Assembly: GCF_003945595.2 (NCBI RefSeq)
Contig: NW_024104418.1
Coordinates: 302,193 to 366,192, forward strand
DNA: 64,000 nucleotides
Direction: 5' to 3'
DNA from: Pipra filicauda
Lineage: Eukaryota; Chordata; Aves; Passeriformes; Pipridae
Of this stretch, positions 47,331 to 59,763 are shown piece by piece. The position numbers were made by a program, and so were the translations under genes. Below the pieces are notes generated by a model. It was not told the DNA's origin and did not search any database. It saw nothing but the letters and a program-made list of their open reading frames with translations. Numbering within the stretch: position 1 is the first letter of the stretch; each line of letters begins with the position of its first letter.

Positions 47331-50300
47331 AAAATAGAGCAGCACAAAATATCAATACACCCTGCTGGAGCATCCCACCCCTGAGGGGAAGGGAGCAGCC
47401 AAGACCCAGAGATGCCTGTGATCCAAAAGGAACAAAAGTCAGAGGGTCCACAAGAAGTTAGAAAGTTTTATCAGTAAATTACACATATGGCATGGAAATT
47501 TTTATAAGTTAGTCCTTTATCTTCTAGAAGTGGATTTTAAATAAGGGGTAGGGTGAAAGAGAAGAGAGGTTAAAGAGAGGGAGAGAGAAAGAAAGGAAGG
47601 AAGGAAGGGAAGGAGGGAAGGAAACTGCATAGATAGTGTTAAGCTGCTACCCTGCACAGTATTATAAGAGAGAAAGTGAGATTTTTTGAGTTGTCATCTC
47701 CATTTTTGGACAACATAACCCTAATGTCTGATGGCCTGAAGAGTGTTTCCAAGCACTTATGACCAGTGTGATTTTGTACAGTGCTCTCAGGATGTTTAAT
47801 AGTGCCCCAACCTGCTGGCATATCCCAAGGGATTCTGTAACAAGACTGAGCCTCTCACAAGCAACACTCAGTGACTTGCAGAATCAAGCCTGTGTTTCTC
47901 ACCAGGAGAAAAGCTCATTCTACTGTTAAAGCCTGAATTCTCCCTTGCTTAATTTCCTCCAATTATTCTTAATTGTGCCCCCAGGAGTAGAGCTCTGTGA
48001 ATAATTGATTTATTTTTTTTTTTTTTAATTTTTGGATTTGTTGCCAAACTGTGGAGAAGGGGAATTATTCAAAGTTGATTGAAAACATTTGGCTTTTCTC
48101 ACCCTAAAAACAGCTCCCCTCCCTAACATTTTTCAGGTCAAACAGAATATTTCTTTTAATTTAAACCAAAATGTTTCGGTCCATTTCCTTTTTCTAATTG
48201 TTGCAAGCAATGAAGTGAGTGTATGGAGCCTCGAAACATTATTTGAAATGTGATAAAGTCAAAATATGGCATTTAGAAATTTCAAATGTAGTGTTTTGGA
48301 GCAAGGGATCTGATACAGATCAGAGTCAGCCAAAACTGGTGAGAATCTTCATTTCCATCTCACCATGCATTTTCTAGTGAATTATTTTCCCCATTCCCCC
48401 TCCCAAACCACCTAATTTTGCTCTGATCCTACTTAAACAATCCTGCCTTTGGTATTCAGCTTACAGACAGGTAGATTTATGCCCCTTTCCTGAGCTCTCC
48501 TTTAGCCAAGCTCTACCTTATTAGTTCTGCTGTTCTCTCAGGAGTCAGTTCCTCCTTTCTACTAATCATTTTTCTCTTTACCTTTACCTCCAATTTATTC
48601 TTTACCTCCAGTTTATCACCATGTGCCTGGGCAGGAGCTGCTAACAAGTGAATCCTGTGCTAAACTACCAGCCAGTGACAGTGGCTACTTTTCATAGATA
48701 GCTGGGGTTTACTTTTTTTCCTGCAATTACCATTTTTGGCTCACATTTCTTTGCTTTACCAATCTGCCTGCAACACATTTCAAGCTGGCAAAGGTATGTT
48801 TAACCTTTTTTTTTTTTTTTCCCTAGAAAAAATTTAGGTAGGCTTGGGTCTTCCTGAATGCTCCAGCACCTTTTTGTAGTTCACAGTTTCTGGATATTTT
48901 ACGTTACTGCGTTCACTAAAAAAACCTGTTTCCTGCCCAATTCAAATATTCATCAAATTTGCCTAAGGCAAAACTTTAATACCTGTACTTGGTGCTTCCA
49001 AACATTACTTAGGAACACCTGTGTGCGGAGATGCCCGAGGCTGCAGGAAAGCCAAACCTGTCTCTGTGAAATATTGCAGGGAAAAACATTGGAGGGTCAC
49101 CAAATTAGAAAAAGGGAAGAGAAAGAAAAAAAGCCACCAGTGTTTTCCAGCACATTCAAATGTCAGCTAGGCTCTAATATCCTCCTTCTCCCACCATCTC
49201 AAAGCAAAATGATTTGATAAACAGTGAGGGATGGCTGAGGATTGAATGCCAGGGAGGATCAGGCATGGGAAGAGTTATGAGAAACCTGTGCACGTTTTCA
49301 TAATTCATCTGAGCAGAGCAATATTTACTGTCCCTCAAGGTGATCCAACACCAAGTCCTGCTGCCAGGATTTAGTCCTTTCAAAAGCACATGAAGGCTCA
49401 TGATGAAAGCCCTTGACCTGCCAGCATTTTTCTGACATTTCCATTAAGAAATGTGTTATCCATGCTCACATGTTTGTTCAGCACACATGCCTCACTGATT
49501 TATATTGTATGAACACACCTCAGCTGTACCCTTCAAACCTCATTAGTGGCTGTTGAATATCCATTTCAACTGGAATTTTATTCATAGATGCAAATTTACA
49601 AACACTGTTAATTGTGTGTCACGCATCAGTGTGATTACAACTCCATCTCCTCTATTCTGACATAATTTGGATTTCATATTTAGCAAAGCCACCAGCCTAG
49701 ATGTGCATTATGGCTTTTCATTCATACAGAGACAAATGTCTCCCATCCTTTCTAGAGTTGGTCGACACCTCCTGAGAAAGAAGGTACCCTGCAACCAACA
49801 GGAATGGACTGTGATCCCGTAAAAAAGCAGCAGAATATTTAATTTCTAACAGAAATTCCGTTGTTTAGGAACAGAAATGCAGTAGTACATATGTATGTTT
49901 TGCATTGTCTGCAAAGAAATGATGCCCCAAAGGTTTGCCACTGTTATGCAATATTAAATAATAAATAAATGAATAAGAGCCAATTAAAAGTAAGAATAGA
50001 GCTTCAAAATTTGTTTGATGTCATGTTTCTGGTCTTCTTTTCAACACCCTTCTCTGTCACTTCACCTCTTCCATTCCTTCCGTGCTCTGGTTTCCTCCCT
50101 GGTCCTATAACTAATAATTTACCATTTCTAATCTTCACCTCCTTCCCTCAGAGGTGTCCTAGTTTTAGCTAAACAGTAGGCATGAAGAACAGCAAGAAAT
50201 GTAAATTTCCACCTCGTGCACTTGTTCCAGATGAGAGTGAAGTTCCCCAACCTGCTGGCTATGAGAGTGCAAATCTGATAGTCCAAAATCCTGTCAAATC

Positions 50301-53300
50301 CCTTTTTCCAGTGTTGCAGAGACCCTTTGCAGTGGGCCTGGAGTGCTATTTTTATTTCTTCATCTGTGACTTGGAGCTTGAACCTGGCACAAGGGTGTGC
50401 GATTAGAACCCTGATGATTTTTTTAATTTTCAACAGCTGGATACATTGTTCAGCAGGGAATAGGCACAAGCACAGGCTGGTTTCTCATGTGGAACCTGCT
50501 GGTCACCTTTGTGAAGTCTGGATTCAGAGATGCTTCTGTTCACATGGACCTTCTTGGTGGTGTGGCACTGAGAAGGAGACGCTTCACCTTCTACAAACAT
50601 CTACCCGGTTTATTGCGTTGGGAAACTGGATACTGATCTTCATCATGAATAATTTTGGTACTGAAATAATCAATGTTTTGGTTTTTTTGGTCTCCTATCT
50701 TTTGGCAAAACGATTTAGAGAAGCTGTGCCTTTCCAGGTAGCCTGATAAAGCAGATTTCCCTCATCAGGATTTCTTGCTTCATAACCATTTAGGACCAAA
50801 GGTAAAGCAATTAATGACAGGTGTTCAGCTGCCTCCCCACTGAAGCAATTGCCTCAAAACATGCACAGTGCCTTCCCAGTGACTGAGCTGTTGCAGCATC
50901 ATTGCAATCATGGCCTTGCTCTTCCCTCAAATTGTCTGCCTTTAATTAGAAGATGGCTATTGACCTAAATAAATCCTTTTTTTTTTTTTGAGACTTGTGT
51001 GTTACTTCTTTTTTTGTCTTCGTAAACATGACTGACACTTGCTCTGCCATTCAAAACCTATTCAGTGAAAAGCAGCAAGAAACACTGAATTAACAGTTCT
51101 AAATTCATAGATAATCATCTTCCTTGCTTAATGACTGTTGGCCCTTCGACTTTTTCCTTCAAAAAATATACTCATTCTCCTGCTGACAGGGACTTCTCCC
51201 TGGAAGCTGCTACTATTGTGTGCAAACTTACCTTTTCCACTGATTCCACACCATCCCTGGGCTGTGCATCACTGGCAGCAGAATGAGGCTTGGATCCCAC
51301 GTGTTCCCCAGCTCCAGCATGGCTTGTATCAAGCCAGGTGGGTCTCTCAGGTTGATGACACAAGGCCTCAAGCACCTCCTTGGAGATAGGTAAGTGAAGA
51401 TGTCAGCTGGTTAAAAAGTGGAAAGAGGATCATCCATCATATTTACTTGAGAGGGAGAAAAAAGGCAGTAGTAAACTGCTAGTTAGGTTGACCGGCTCCC
51501 TGTGCTCTACAGAAGTATCCACCAGGTTGAAAGGCTCCAGTTTAAAGCTGAGTGTTCTATGTGTTCATTAATTAAATAGAAACATAGAAATTATTTCCCA
51601 AAATTCACCTGTAGATACAAAGTTTGACTTCATCACTCTTTCCACACTAGAGACCACGTAGTTTTCAGTAAAATCCAAGGAAAAAGCTTGCTACTTTTTT
51701 AACTCTGATTGTCTACATGAGCTTTGAAAATGTACCTGATTTTTTTTAAGGTATGCTTTTTACCAGATTTTTCTCCTGTAGCTCCTTTCTAAATTTTTCA
51801 GCTTGCCTTCATGCTTTGGGAATAGCAGACATCTAAGTCTGACATACTATTTCAAGCCATGCTCCAGACAGAACATGAAGATGTAAAAGAATGGTGCAAG
51901 GTAATGACCCCTTTTCAACAGATCTGCTATGAAATAGTCCAGGGAGACAGAAAAAAAAAAGGGACAAAAAGGAAAAAAAAAGTTTTTTTAAAAAAGTAGA
52001 ATCTCAGGAAGACAGTTGAGTCAGATAAACTTGCATGTGATGGTGACTTCAGTAGGATAACTGAAATGGTCTTCTTATTTTTCTCTAATAAACAATTTAT
52101 TTGCAAATTTCCAGTAGATATCTTGTATCTTGCTGTTACAAAACTATGGAGATTTGACAGTAATTAATCATGATGAAGAATCTTGCTGCTAAGGAAGGAA
52201 CAACATGTAACTCTGCGGGCTGTTAGTCAATAAACAGAGACTTTTCAGGCATTCTTAATTGACTGCCTTTGTCACCAATTTACACCCAGCAAACTTCTGT
52301 TAAGTGTACCTTGAAGGGTAGATTGCCAAACCAGAATAAAACAGAACTTACAACACACACCAAGTAAGATTCTTGTGGTGAATTCCCCAACTCACTTCCC
52401 CTTATGGCAGTGAGGTTTTGATGTCTGAATTTATAAATAAAAATAAGGTTAGGAGATCTGTGAACTTGCTGTAAATCTCTGCCAGGCTAAGAAGGATTTA
52501 AGAAACCTTTAAGGAAAACTGCCAGAGAATAGGGGGAAAGCCTATAAATAGCTCCTAGTGGTCTAAAATATGTTGACTCAATAACTGCAAAATTCCCTGT
52601 TGCACAGACGAAACTCTTTAGGCTGGGTCAGGAGTAGAAAATCAAAATTTACTCTGGGAACAGTCATTCTCATGATGAAAAGGCCTGTGCAGATTTTCAG
52701 GAGTGATGGGGTGAACCCAGAGGAGCAGGACTGCAGAAGAGCCTCGCAAGGAAACTGAGAGAAATCCCACTGCTCAACATATTTAAAATTAGATTGGGTA
52801 CAGCAGGTGTTCTGTATCCCTACCACTGCAATAAAAAATAACACAAAGAAGTCTCCCTGGCACAGCTGGGGACATAAATAACAGTGTTTAGTTCACAAAC
52901 AGCTTAAAAGGCTACAAGTACATTCCAAACATGTTCCACAAGTCCACGTTGTGGAATGTATTGCAGGGGCAAATGCTGGAGGGAGATGGACTCCAAACAT
53001 TGGTAAATGTCCTCTCTTTGGATATTAGATACCTGTGACCTTATGCCTTGATACAGAAGATGTACTTTTATTTTCAGTCTTGCACTTTGTTCCAGTACTT
53101 GTGTCTCTAACACCTACAATTTCAATTTCCCACTGTGTAAAGTAACAAACAGCAATGGTCCTGCAGTCTCTTACTCACTTCCACACCTTCTAAACACTTG
53201 GAAATGTTGCTCCCCTGAAGTCCTTTGTCTTTTCACCTGTGAGCTTTATAATTCAAATATTTCTTCTTTTGTTCCCATATTTTTCTATTGCTATGTGTCC

Positions 53301-54910
53301 CAAAAAAATCGTGAGGCCGATTAAACCAACTGTGTTAAGGCTCTGATTTGACAGGATACTCATAAGCCACCCAGAAAGGGAACCAGCTGGTTCTTGCAGG
53401 ATATATGTTATCTATTTCCCATGGCCTGGACCTACAGACCTCCAGGAAAAGGTCAGAACACAGAATGAACTCAACAGGTTATGGCATATTTGCTATAGTG
53501 TGGTGATGATGGATTTCTTTACAAGGCTTAGTCCCAGTGGCTTCTGCTCAGGGAAAGACACCTTGGTAATTGCTCTTTTTGTGCAAAAAGAGTAGAGGGG
53601 AGAAACTCAAGTTGCCTGGATGTGTGAAAATAACACCTTCTGGAGTTGTTCAGCTGATAATAAGATTTTGCCAGGTTTGTGTAAAACATCTCAGCAGCTC
53701 TGTTGTGCTTCCTGCCCCTCTGTTTGGTGTATGGCATGTTACATAAGTGAAGGTGATGCTACATGGCTTAAATTGAAAATTGGGCTTTCAAACTTAACAC
53801 TGCTTCTTCTATTTCAATGTTGATAAAAACTGATTTTATCCTCACATTGCCCTGAAGAAGCACTAAAAAGCCAATAAAAAATTTAAAAGGTGTATCCTTT
53901 GAGTTAAAAATCACCAGCACAGTTGCTGTCAAGGTAGAGCAAGCTCTGTAGGTAGTTGTAACAGTCTTCCTGTAACTTCACACAGGAAATCAATCTTTAA
54001 CGTAATGTTGTGGAAAGAGGACTTTAGAAGAAATTTAAGGAGGTTTAGCTCTCCTAGGAAAGAGATCCTGCAGAAACCTTCAGTGAGAAAAATCTGACAG
54101 AGAGATCTGAGTATATCAACAAGGAGGGTGGGGTGGGGATGCAGGCAGAGGTCAAGCTGCAGGTCCATTGCAAGACAGTATATTTCTGCATCAGTGCTCT
54201 TGATTTATTCTGGTTTTCTTTAAATCATTCTCCTGTGGAAACACAGGCACTCCTGAGCAGTGTTGTTGCGGTAGTGATGGGGAAATGGTGCATGCAAACA
54301 CAGAGCATCACAGCTCTCTCTCCAGGCTGGCAGGAGAATCCTTGATCCATGTCTCAGCCCCAGGATGGCTCAGCTCTGGGGCCTCACTCAGCCCTAAATT
54401 CTGCCAGCCCTGTGAATTATGCATGTTGTGCCCAGCTGCCCGAGGGAATTGGAATGGGAAGGATACTCAGAGCTGGATGAGGCTCCATGCAGCACACAGG
54501 CATGGAAAACTTTCCTTTCTGCCATACCTGGAGATGGAGGGGATGCTGTGCAGCCTTCCCTGCCTTTAGCTGGTCTAGAGCTCTTGACAAGGGCCAGGGA
54601 GAATGAGGTTTAGTGTCCTGTCCTTACATGATCTCAAACCCAAATTGCACAGGCTGGGTGAAAAGAAGAAGAGAGAAAGAGAGATTTGAAGCTTTGGCTT
54701 TTGCTTTAAGAGAAGTGGGGGACCAGAGAGACAGAGCAAAGCAATGCCACCTGAAGCCACAGTTCATGGTGTCATGTGAAAAGTGGGTATCCTTGTCCTG
54801 GCAGTTGTTTTTTCAGCTTATACAATTGCAAATTTGTTTATAAAACACATCTACGTTTATTTTCTACGTTTAGCATTTACTTAATACATTTTACATTTAC
54901 ATAATGCATT
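47331..54910. other. single-copy non-coding DNA, 7.6 kb
   Basis: Largest repeat-poor block of the window. It contains a purine tract at 47572-47623, T runs near 48007, 48807 and 50980, and an A-rich patch at 51951-52000. The frames at 48858-49217 and 50327-50746 (119 and 139 codons, plus strand) have no domain, clear exon borders or codon bias that I can see. A weak CR1-like pattern near 52750-52810 was not strong enough to call. The stretch 54300-54600 is GC-richer than its surroundings but has no CpG island. Confidence 0.5.
47572..47623 (+). repeat. GGAA/GAAA purine tract
   Basis: About 50 bases of almost pure A and G (gagagagaaagaaaggaagg and on). Confidence 0.9.
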
Positions 54911-55116
54911 TACTGTGAGGGTGGGGAGGCCCTGGTACAGGTTGCCCAGAGAAGCTGTGGCTGCCCCATCCCTGGAAGTGTCCAAGGCCAGGTTGGGCAG
55001 GGCTTGGAGCAACCTGGTCTAGCAGAAGGTGTCCCTGCCCATGGCAGGGATTGGAATGAGATGGTCTTTTATGTCCCTTCTAGCCCAAACCATTCTGTAA
55101 TTCTATGACTTTATGA
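54911..55116 (+). mobile_element. CR1 LINE 3' fragment
   Basis: Starts tactgtgagggtggggaggc, then 'aggttgcccagagaagctgt', 'gtgtccctgcccatggcagg', 'tcttttatgtcccttctagc' and the tail ttctatgactttatga. The preceding bases hold four TTTAC/ATTTAC-type words that are not CR1. Confidence 0.93.
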
Positions 55117-55998
55117 TCTAGTCCTTGAAGAGGTCGGTATCTCTGTCCTTATCCTGAACTCAAACCCTAATCCTCTTCTTAAGGAGTGTCCTAATGGTTT
55201 CACACCACAATAATCTCCCTTTTTCCTCTTTTCTGGGTAATCTACACTCAGTTCATGTCTGTACAACAAGAACTTTCAGCCAAATGCATGGGGAGCTGTT
55301 CTTTTTCCATGCAGCATAGATGCTGTCCTGGAGCACAGGGCTTGGAATTCAGCTGGTGGGAAGAGACCAGCATTTGACTTGCTCTGTTTCCTGCAAGTTC
55401 TTTTGTAAATATATAGTGGAAACAACCTATGCAGTGAAATACTGGAATAACTCTCTGCCAAGCTCTGCAAAGAAATTCCTACTTTTGAGAGAAGGCATAA
55501 CACTTATTAGTCCTAAATAGGAAAGATTTCCTTACAAAACATGTACTCTGAGGGATGGGGGAGAAATTAAACTGTTGCCTTCTGCCTTTCCCTCCATGCA
55601 GAACACTCTGAATCTGATCGGTTTTGGCTCAGGATGCTGCTTTTTAAGAATCCCATTCTGAAACACCTTGCCCTGGCATGAATACCATACAGCACACAGG
55701 GTTGTTTTGGAGTCCTGGATCTGTTCTGCCAGGCCAGGTGTTAATCTCCTGCAGTGATTCTTGTTCTGTATGTGTGTTATTTTGCTACAACAGATGTTTA
55801 CAGCAACACAAAAGCAAATATTTGCCTTTTTCCCTTTTTTTTTTTTTCTCTATTTTTTTAATCTCATTTGATCACAAGGAAAACAGATGAATTGTTTCCA
55901 ATTGCTTGGCTTTCACACATACATATATTCCCCAATATTTGGCAACTTTCACCTCAAAGTCTTCTAGAATGTTTAACAAATGCTGAGTCTTAGCAGCA
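55117..55998. other. single-copy non-coding DNA
   Basis: Poly(T) run near 55837-55849. No gene recognised. Confidence 0.5.
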
Positions 55999-56368
55999 TG
56001 CCCCTATTTTGGCTGGGATAGAGTTAATTTTCTTCCCAGTAGCTGATACAGTGCTGTGTTTTGGATTCAGCATGAGAATAATGTTGATAACACACACCGA
56101 TGTTTTAGCTGCTGCTGAGCAGCGTTTACAGAAAGTCAAGGACTTTTCAGCCTCTCACACTGCCCTGCCAGTGAGCTGGCAGGGGGGAACAAGGGGCTGG
56201 GAGGGGACACAGCCAGGACAGGCTGACCCCAAGTGACCAAAGAGATATTCCAGACCACATGGCATCATGGTGTGGGTATGTGAACTGGGCAAAGCTGAGC
56301 TGAGGTCTCTGTTTGGGAACTGGCTGGGCATTAGTACCTGGGTGGTGAGGGACAGCATTGCACATCAC

Positions 56369-56407
56369 TTTATTATTATTATTACTATTATTATTATTAT
56401 TATTATT
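56369..56407 (+). repeat. (TTA)n microsatellite inside LTR C
   Basis: About 13 TTA units with one interruption (TTACTATTA), just before the polyadenylation signal. Confidence 0.95.
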
Positions 56408-56427
56408 TTCTCTTCCTTTTCTGTCCT

Positions 56428-56433
56428 ATTAAA
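56428..56433 (+). promoter_or_regulatory. polyadenylation signal of LTR C
   Basis: ATTAAA within gtcctattaaactgccttta, matching the signal in LTR B. Confidence 0.55.
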
Positions 56434-56553
56434 CTGCCTTTATCTCAACCCACAAATTACATTTTCTTCCCAGTTCTCTCCCCCATCCCACTGCCCAGGG
56501 AGAGCGAGTCAGTGGCTCTGTGGGGTTGGGCTGCCTGCAGGGTTACCATGACA

Positions 56554-57980
56554 CAGTGCTAACAAGGAAGCAAGACTTCTGACCTTCCTTTTCATTAATG
56601 TGTTCAACTATGGCCTATTATACCTCACACTGTGAGAGAAAGCTCAGTTCAACAGAACCTCTGGATGGCTCGAGGGGAACAAGTTTCAGCTACCTCAGCT
56701 AAATGTCAAAGAAACAGAGCCAAGGTCCACCAAACTCAATGAGAGCCTTTTTTTTCATTGACTTCAATGAGCTTTAGATGGGGAATTAAGTCTACCTGCT
56801 GGAAGCAATGGTAAATTTTCAAATCCTTCTTCAAACCCATCACAGGGGAGTAACAAATTCCCAGAGCACGTTAATGAGAATTGAGTGCACTTGAAAAGAC
56901 TGTTTATATTGGACACTGCTCTCTTCAGACATCTCATACTTTCTGTAAGACATTTCCTTTTATTTCCATTTTCAGCTGCAGCCCAGTTGTAACATTTGAG
57001 GCCCTTTTGCCCCTTACTCCATTTGTTATGTTCCCATTTCAAAGACAAATTCTCTCTGCACCTTTTTAATGTGAAAGGTCACAGTCAAAGTTTGAAAGTT
57101 GGCCTGGAAATTCCTTCTGGTGGAAAGTGGTTCTTTGTTAAGGTAAAGATAAAGAAATACCAAGTTCTATGTTTCAGAAACCACTCTCAGTTCACATTTG
57201 GGACTTTCACAAATTTCTAGAGTCTGTAACACAGATATGTATAGAACAAAACAGGGATAAAAATTAAATTGAGGGTTGTATGATTAAGAGGCATAGAACA
57301 AAAGTCCCTCTCCTCTGCTGTTACAGAGCCCCAAAATCCACAGGCACTTAGGATTTTTTTTTTTCTGAAAATTTTCCAGATATTCAATTCTCTTTCTGTG
57401 TTTGTGAGTGAATTACTTCTCTGGAGGGGAAGAGCATGACTGCCAGTACCTATTTCACATCTAATTCCCCTATCAATCTCCAAATTACTTGTCAGCATTC
57501 TTCCTCTGACACTGCCTGAGGGCCTCAGTCACTGACACAAAACACCCATGAGCGTGTGCTGAATCCAGACCTGGGAGTTGATCTTCTGGAGCAGGAAACC
57601 AGAGAGCAATCTAAGGGGCTTGCAGTGTGAATATGAGATCAAAGCACTTGGGCGTAAACAGAACCCCAGAAATAACCCTCCTGAACCCAAAATTGAATTG
57701 CTACAGCACTTCTCCAGGTTCAATTTCATTCTCTGCTCAAAGGTGCTCAAACTTTCATCTCCTGTGAGAGCACTCTAGCAAACGACCAGGCTGTAAGTGC
57801 AGAAACACTGCAGAATAAGAAAGGAGGTTTGGAATTCTTCTCATTCAACCTTACCTTCATTGAGTAAGAAGTCCAAAACTTTCAGGGTTTCCTAGGGAGA
57901 TGAAATCTTTTTTTTGCTGCTGAACTATCCTGTGATCCAAGGAAAACTCTACTTTCACAAAACAATTTATGATCCAGAAG
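56554..57980. other. single-copy non-coding DNA, 1.4 kb
   Basis: No gene or repeat recognised. Confidence 0.5.
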
Positions 57981-58125
57981 GAATCACAGAATGATTTGGG
58001 TTGGAAAGGACCTTAAATCTCATCTCATTCCAACCCCTGCCATGGGCAGGAACACCTTCCACTAAACCAGGTTACTCCAAGCCCCATCCAATCTGACCTT
58101 GAACACTTCCAGGGATGGGGCAGCT
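57981..58125 (-). mobile_element. CR1 LINE 3' fragment
   Basis: Reversed tail gaatcacagaatgatttggg, 'cccctgccatgggcaggaac', 'caccttccactaaaccaggt' and 'aacacttccagggatggggc'. It is followed 105 bp later by a CR1 piece in the opposite direction. Confidence 0.9.
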
Positions 58126-58230
58126 TTTTCTGAGGTTTCCCAGCACAGAAAATATACTGGAAATTATAGTATCACAAGGATTCATTGAAGGCTTCAGTGA
58201 TCCTCTCCAGCACCAAGATCTGGTAGCTGT

Positions 58231-58391
58231 AGGATGAGGTGCAGTGGTTTTAAACTGAAAAGGAGTAGATTTAGATTAGATAGTAGGAAGAAATTCCTCC
58301 CTGGGAGGGTAGTAACACACCGGAACAGGTTCTCTGGTGAAGTTGTGGATGTCCCATCCCTGGAAGTGTTCAAGGCCAGGTTGGATGAGGT
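58231..58391 (+). mobile_element. CR1 LINE internal fragment lacking its 3' tail
   Basis: Reads 'ggttttaaactgaaaaggag', 'tagatttagattagatagta', 'gaagaaattcctccctggga' and 'ccatccctggaagtgttcaa', and stops after ggccaggttggatgagg. Most CR1 copies lose the 5' end; this one has lost the 3' end. With the reversed piece at 57981 it may form one inverted insertion. Confidence 0.88.
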
Positions 58392-59590
58392 TGCCCTGAG
58401 TCTTAACTGTTTTTGGGGTTGGGGGCCATTTTATTTATCTACATTAACTTTAAACGCCCTTGAAACAGCCAAACCAGTAAATAGGAGCTCAGCATGCTTG
58501 AGAGCTGGGTTGTGTGTGAAGAAAGAAGAGTTTTACTGGAGAATATTCCTAACAGAGTTAAGCTCCCCTCTGTCTCACACCACAGTCAAAGCAGCTGCTG
58601 AGCACCTGGCTGTTCCAGAAGCATTTAGGCCAGTGGATAAGCCAAAAGACTGTCCACAGTTCTAAAAGACATTGCCAGCATGATGCTGTCCTCACTTCCA
58701 GCGTCAGAGTAAAGTGCTGTGTTAGAATTGTTGCAGGGTGAAGGATTATTCAGGTATACCTTCCCTAAATTTGTAATTCCCTTGCATGGGGAACTAAGAG
58801 AAAATACTCTTAAAGCAGAAAAAAAAAAAAATAAAATTAACTGATGAGTAATTCCTGCTTCAAAATGAGAAAGCAATAGCCATTATCGCTCTCATGTTTT
58901 GCTCTGTGGGTTTCCTCTACAGGACTGTATTAAACCACCAACCATTCTGCCTAATGATAATGGCCACGAAATGAATTTCTTCAGACTGGCACTTACAATT
59001 AAATCTAACTGAAGGTCTGACATGATTAATGAAACCGTGGAAAAAATGCAGTTCTCCGAGTCCTGAGCCACACATGGAATACATGATGATATCAGAGGAA
59101 AATGAGCTAAATTCCTAATAGGACACGCAAAGATATGAACACCAACGCATACATAATTTCCATGGTGGTTTGTTGTGATAAAGAGGATTTGAATTCCTCA
59201 GAAATTCTACACAGACAGTTGAAAATAAGTGGAAATGGTGTTTATGATGTCGGTCGTCGTGAGGAGAAGAAAAATTTGCCGAATAATTGACAGAATAATT
59301 TTTAACACGGGGGGCAAAATTGATCAAGGAGTTATTTTTATCCTTGTAAAGCAAGGCAATGTGTGTAAGGCCATCTCTGTGTGGGATTATTAGATGAAGA
59401 AGTAATAATACACTGTAAGTAAATGATGAAGAAGTAATAATACCCGCGATGCTGTGGATCCAACACAAAGCCTATTAAAGTCTATGCAAATGTTTCCATT
59501 ATACCCTGTGGCCTCCCTGCTGATCCATAAGAAAATCTGATTACAAGTTCACAAAAAGTAAATATTCCCTCTCCCAAAGTAGATTACCCA
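58392..59590. other. single-copy DNA with CpG-retaining stretch
   Basis: No gene recognised. From about 59030 the sequence holds more CpG sites than the rest of the window (for example gtcggtcgtcgtgagg at 59249) and no repeat apart from a 19-bp spaced duplication at 59393 and 59425. This is the best candidate for conserved regulatory DNA here. Confidence 0.4.
59393..59443. repeat. 19-bp direct repeat, 32-bp spacing
   Basis: GATGAAGAAGTAATAATAC occurs at 59393-59411 and again at 59425-59443 with no mismatch. Confidence 0.95.
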
Positions 59591-59763
59591 TAGAATCATA
59601 GAATAATTGATGTTGGGAAAGCCCTCTAAGATCACTGAGTCCAACCATTGCCCCAGCACTGCCAAGGCCACCACTAACCCGCGGCCCCAAGTGCCACATT
59701 TACACCTCTTTTGAACCCTTCTAGGGATGGTGATTCCACCAGTGCCCTGGGCAGCCTGTTCCA
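59591..59763 (-). mobile_element. CR1 LINE 3' fragment
   Basis: Reversed tail tagaatcatagaataattga, then 'ccccagcactgccaaggcca', 'cggccccaagtgccacattt' and 'ccaccagtgccctgggcagc'. Same 3'-end group as the copies at 541 and 5211. Confidence 0.9.

Larger units (their letters stand above)
55999..56553 (+). mobile_element. solo LTR C, avian ERVL-like endogenous retrovirus
   Basis: Starts TGCCCCTATTTTGGCTGGGA and ends GGGTTACCATGACA. It follows LTR A closely in the first half ('tagagttaattttcttccca', 'gttttggattcagcatgaga', 'gggaggggacacagccagga'), so A and C belong to one subfamily while B belongs to another. A (TTA)n tract at 56369 and ATTAAA at 56428 are present; the TATA region is mutated to tatgtgaac. 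Flanks CAGCA and CAGTG agree at three of five bases. No internal region remains. Confidence 0.85.

Noticed and set aside
50327..50746. 139-codon frame on the plus strand
   Set aside because: No domain seen, and a second frame is open over part of the same bases.
52610..52830. Possible old CR1 copy (aaatcccactgctcaacata...)
   Set aside because: Only scattered words fit; block order could not be followed.
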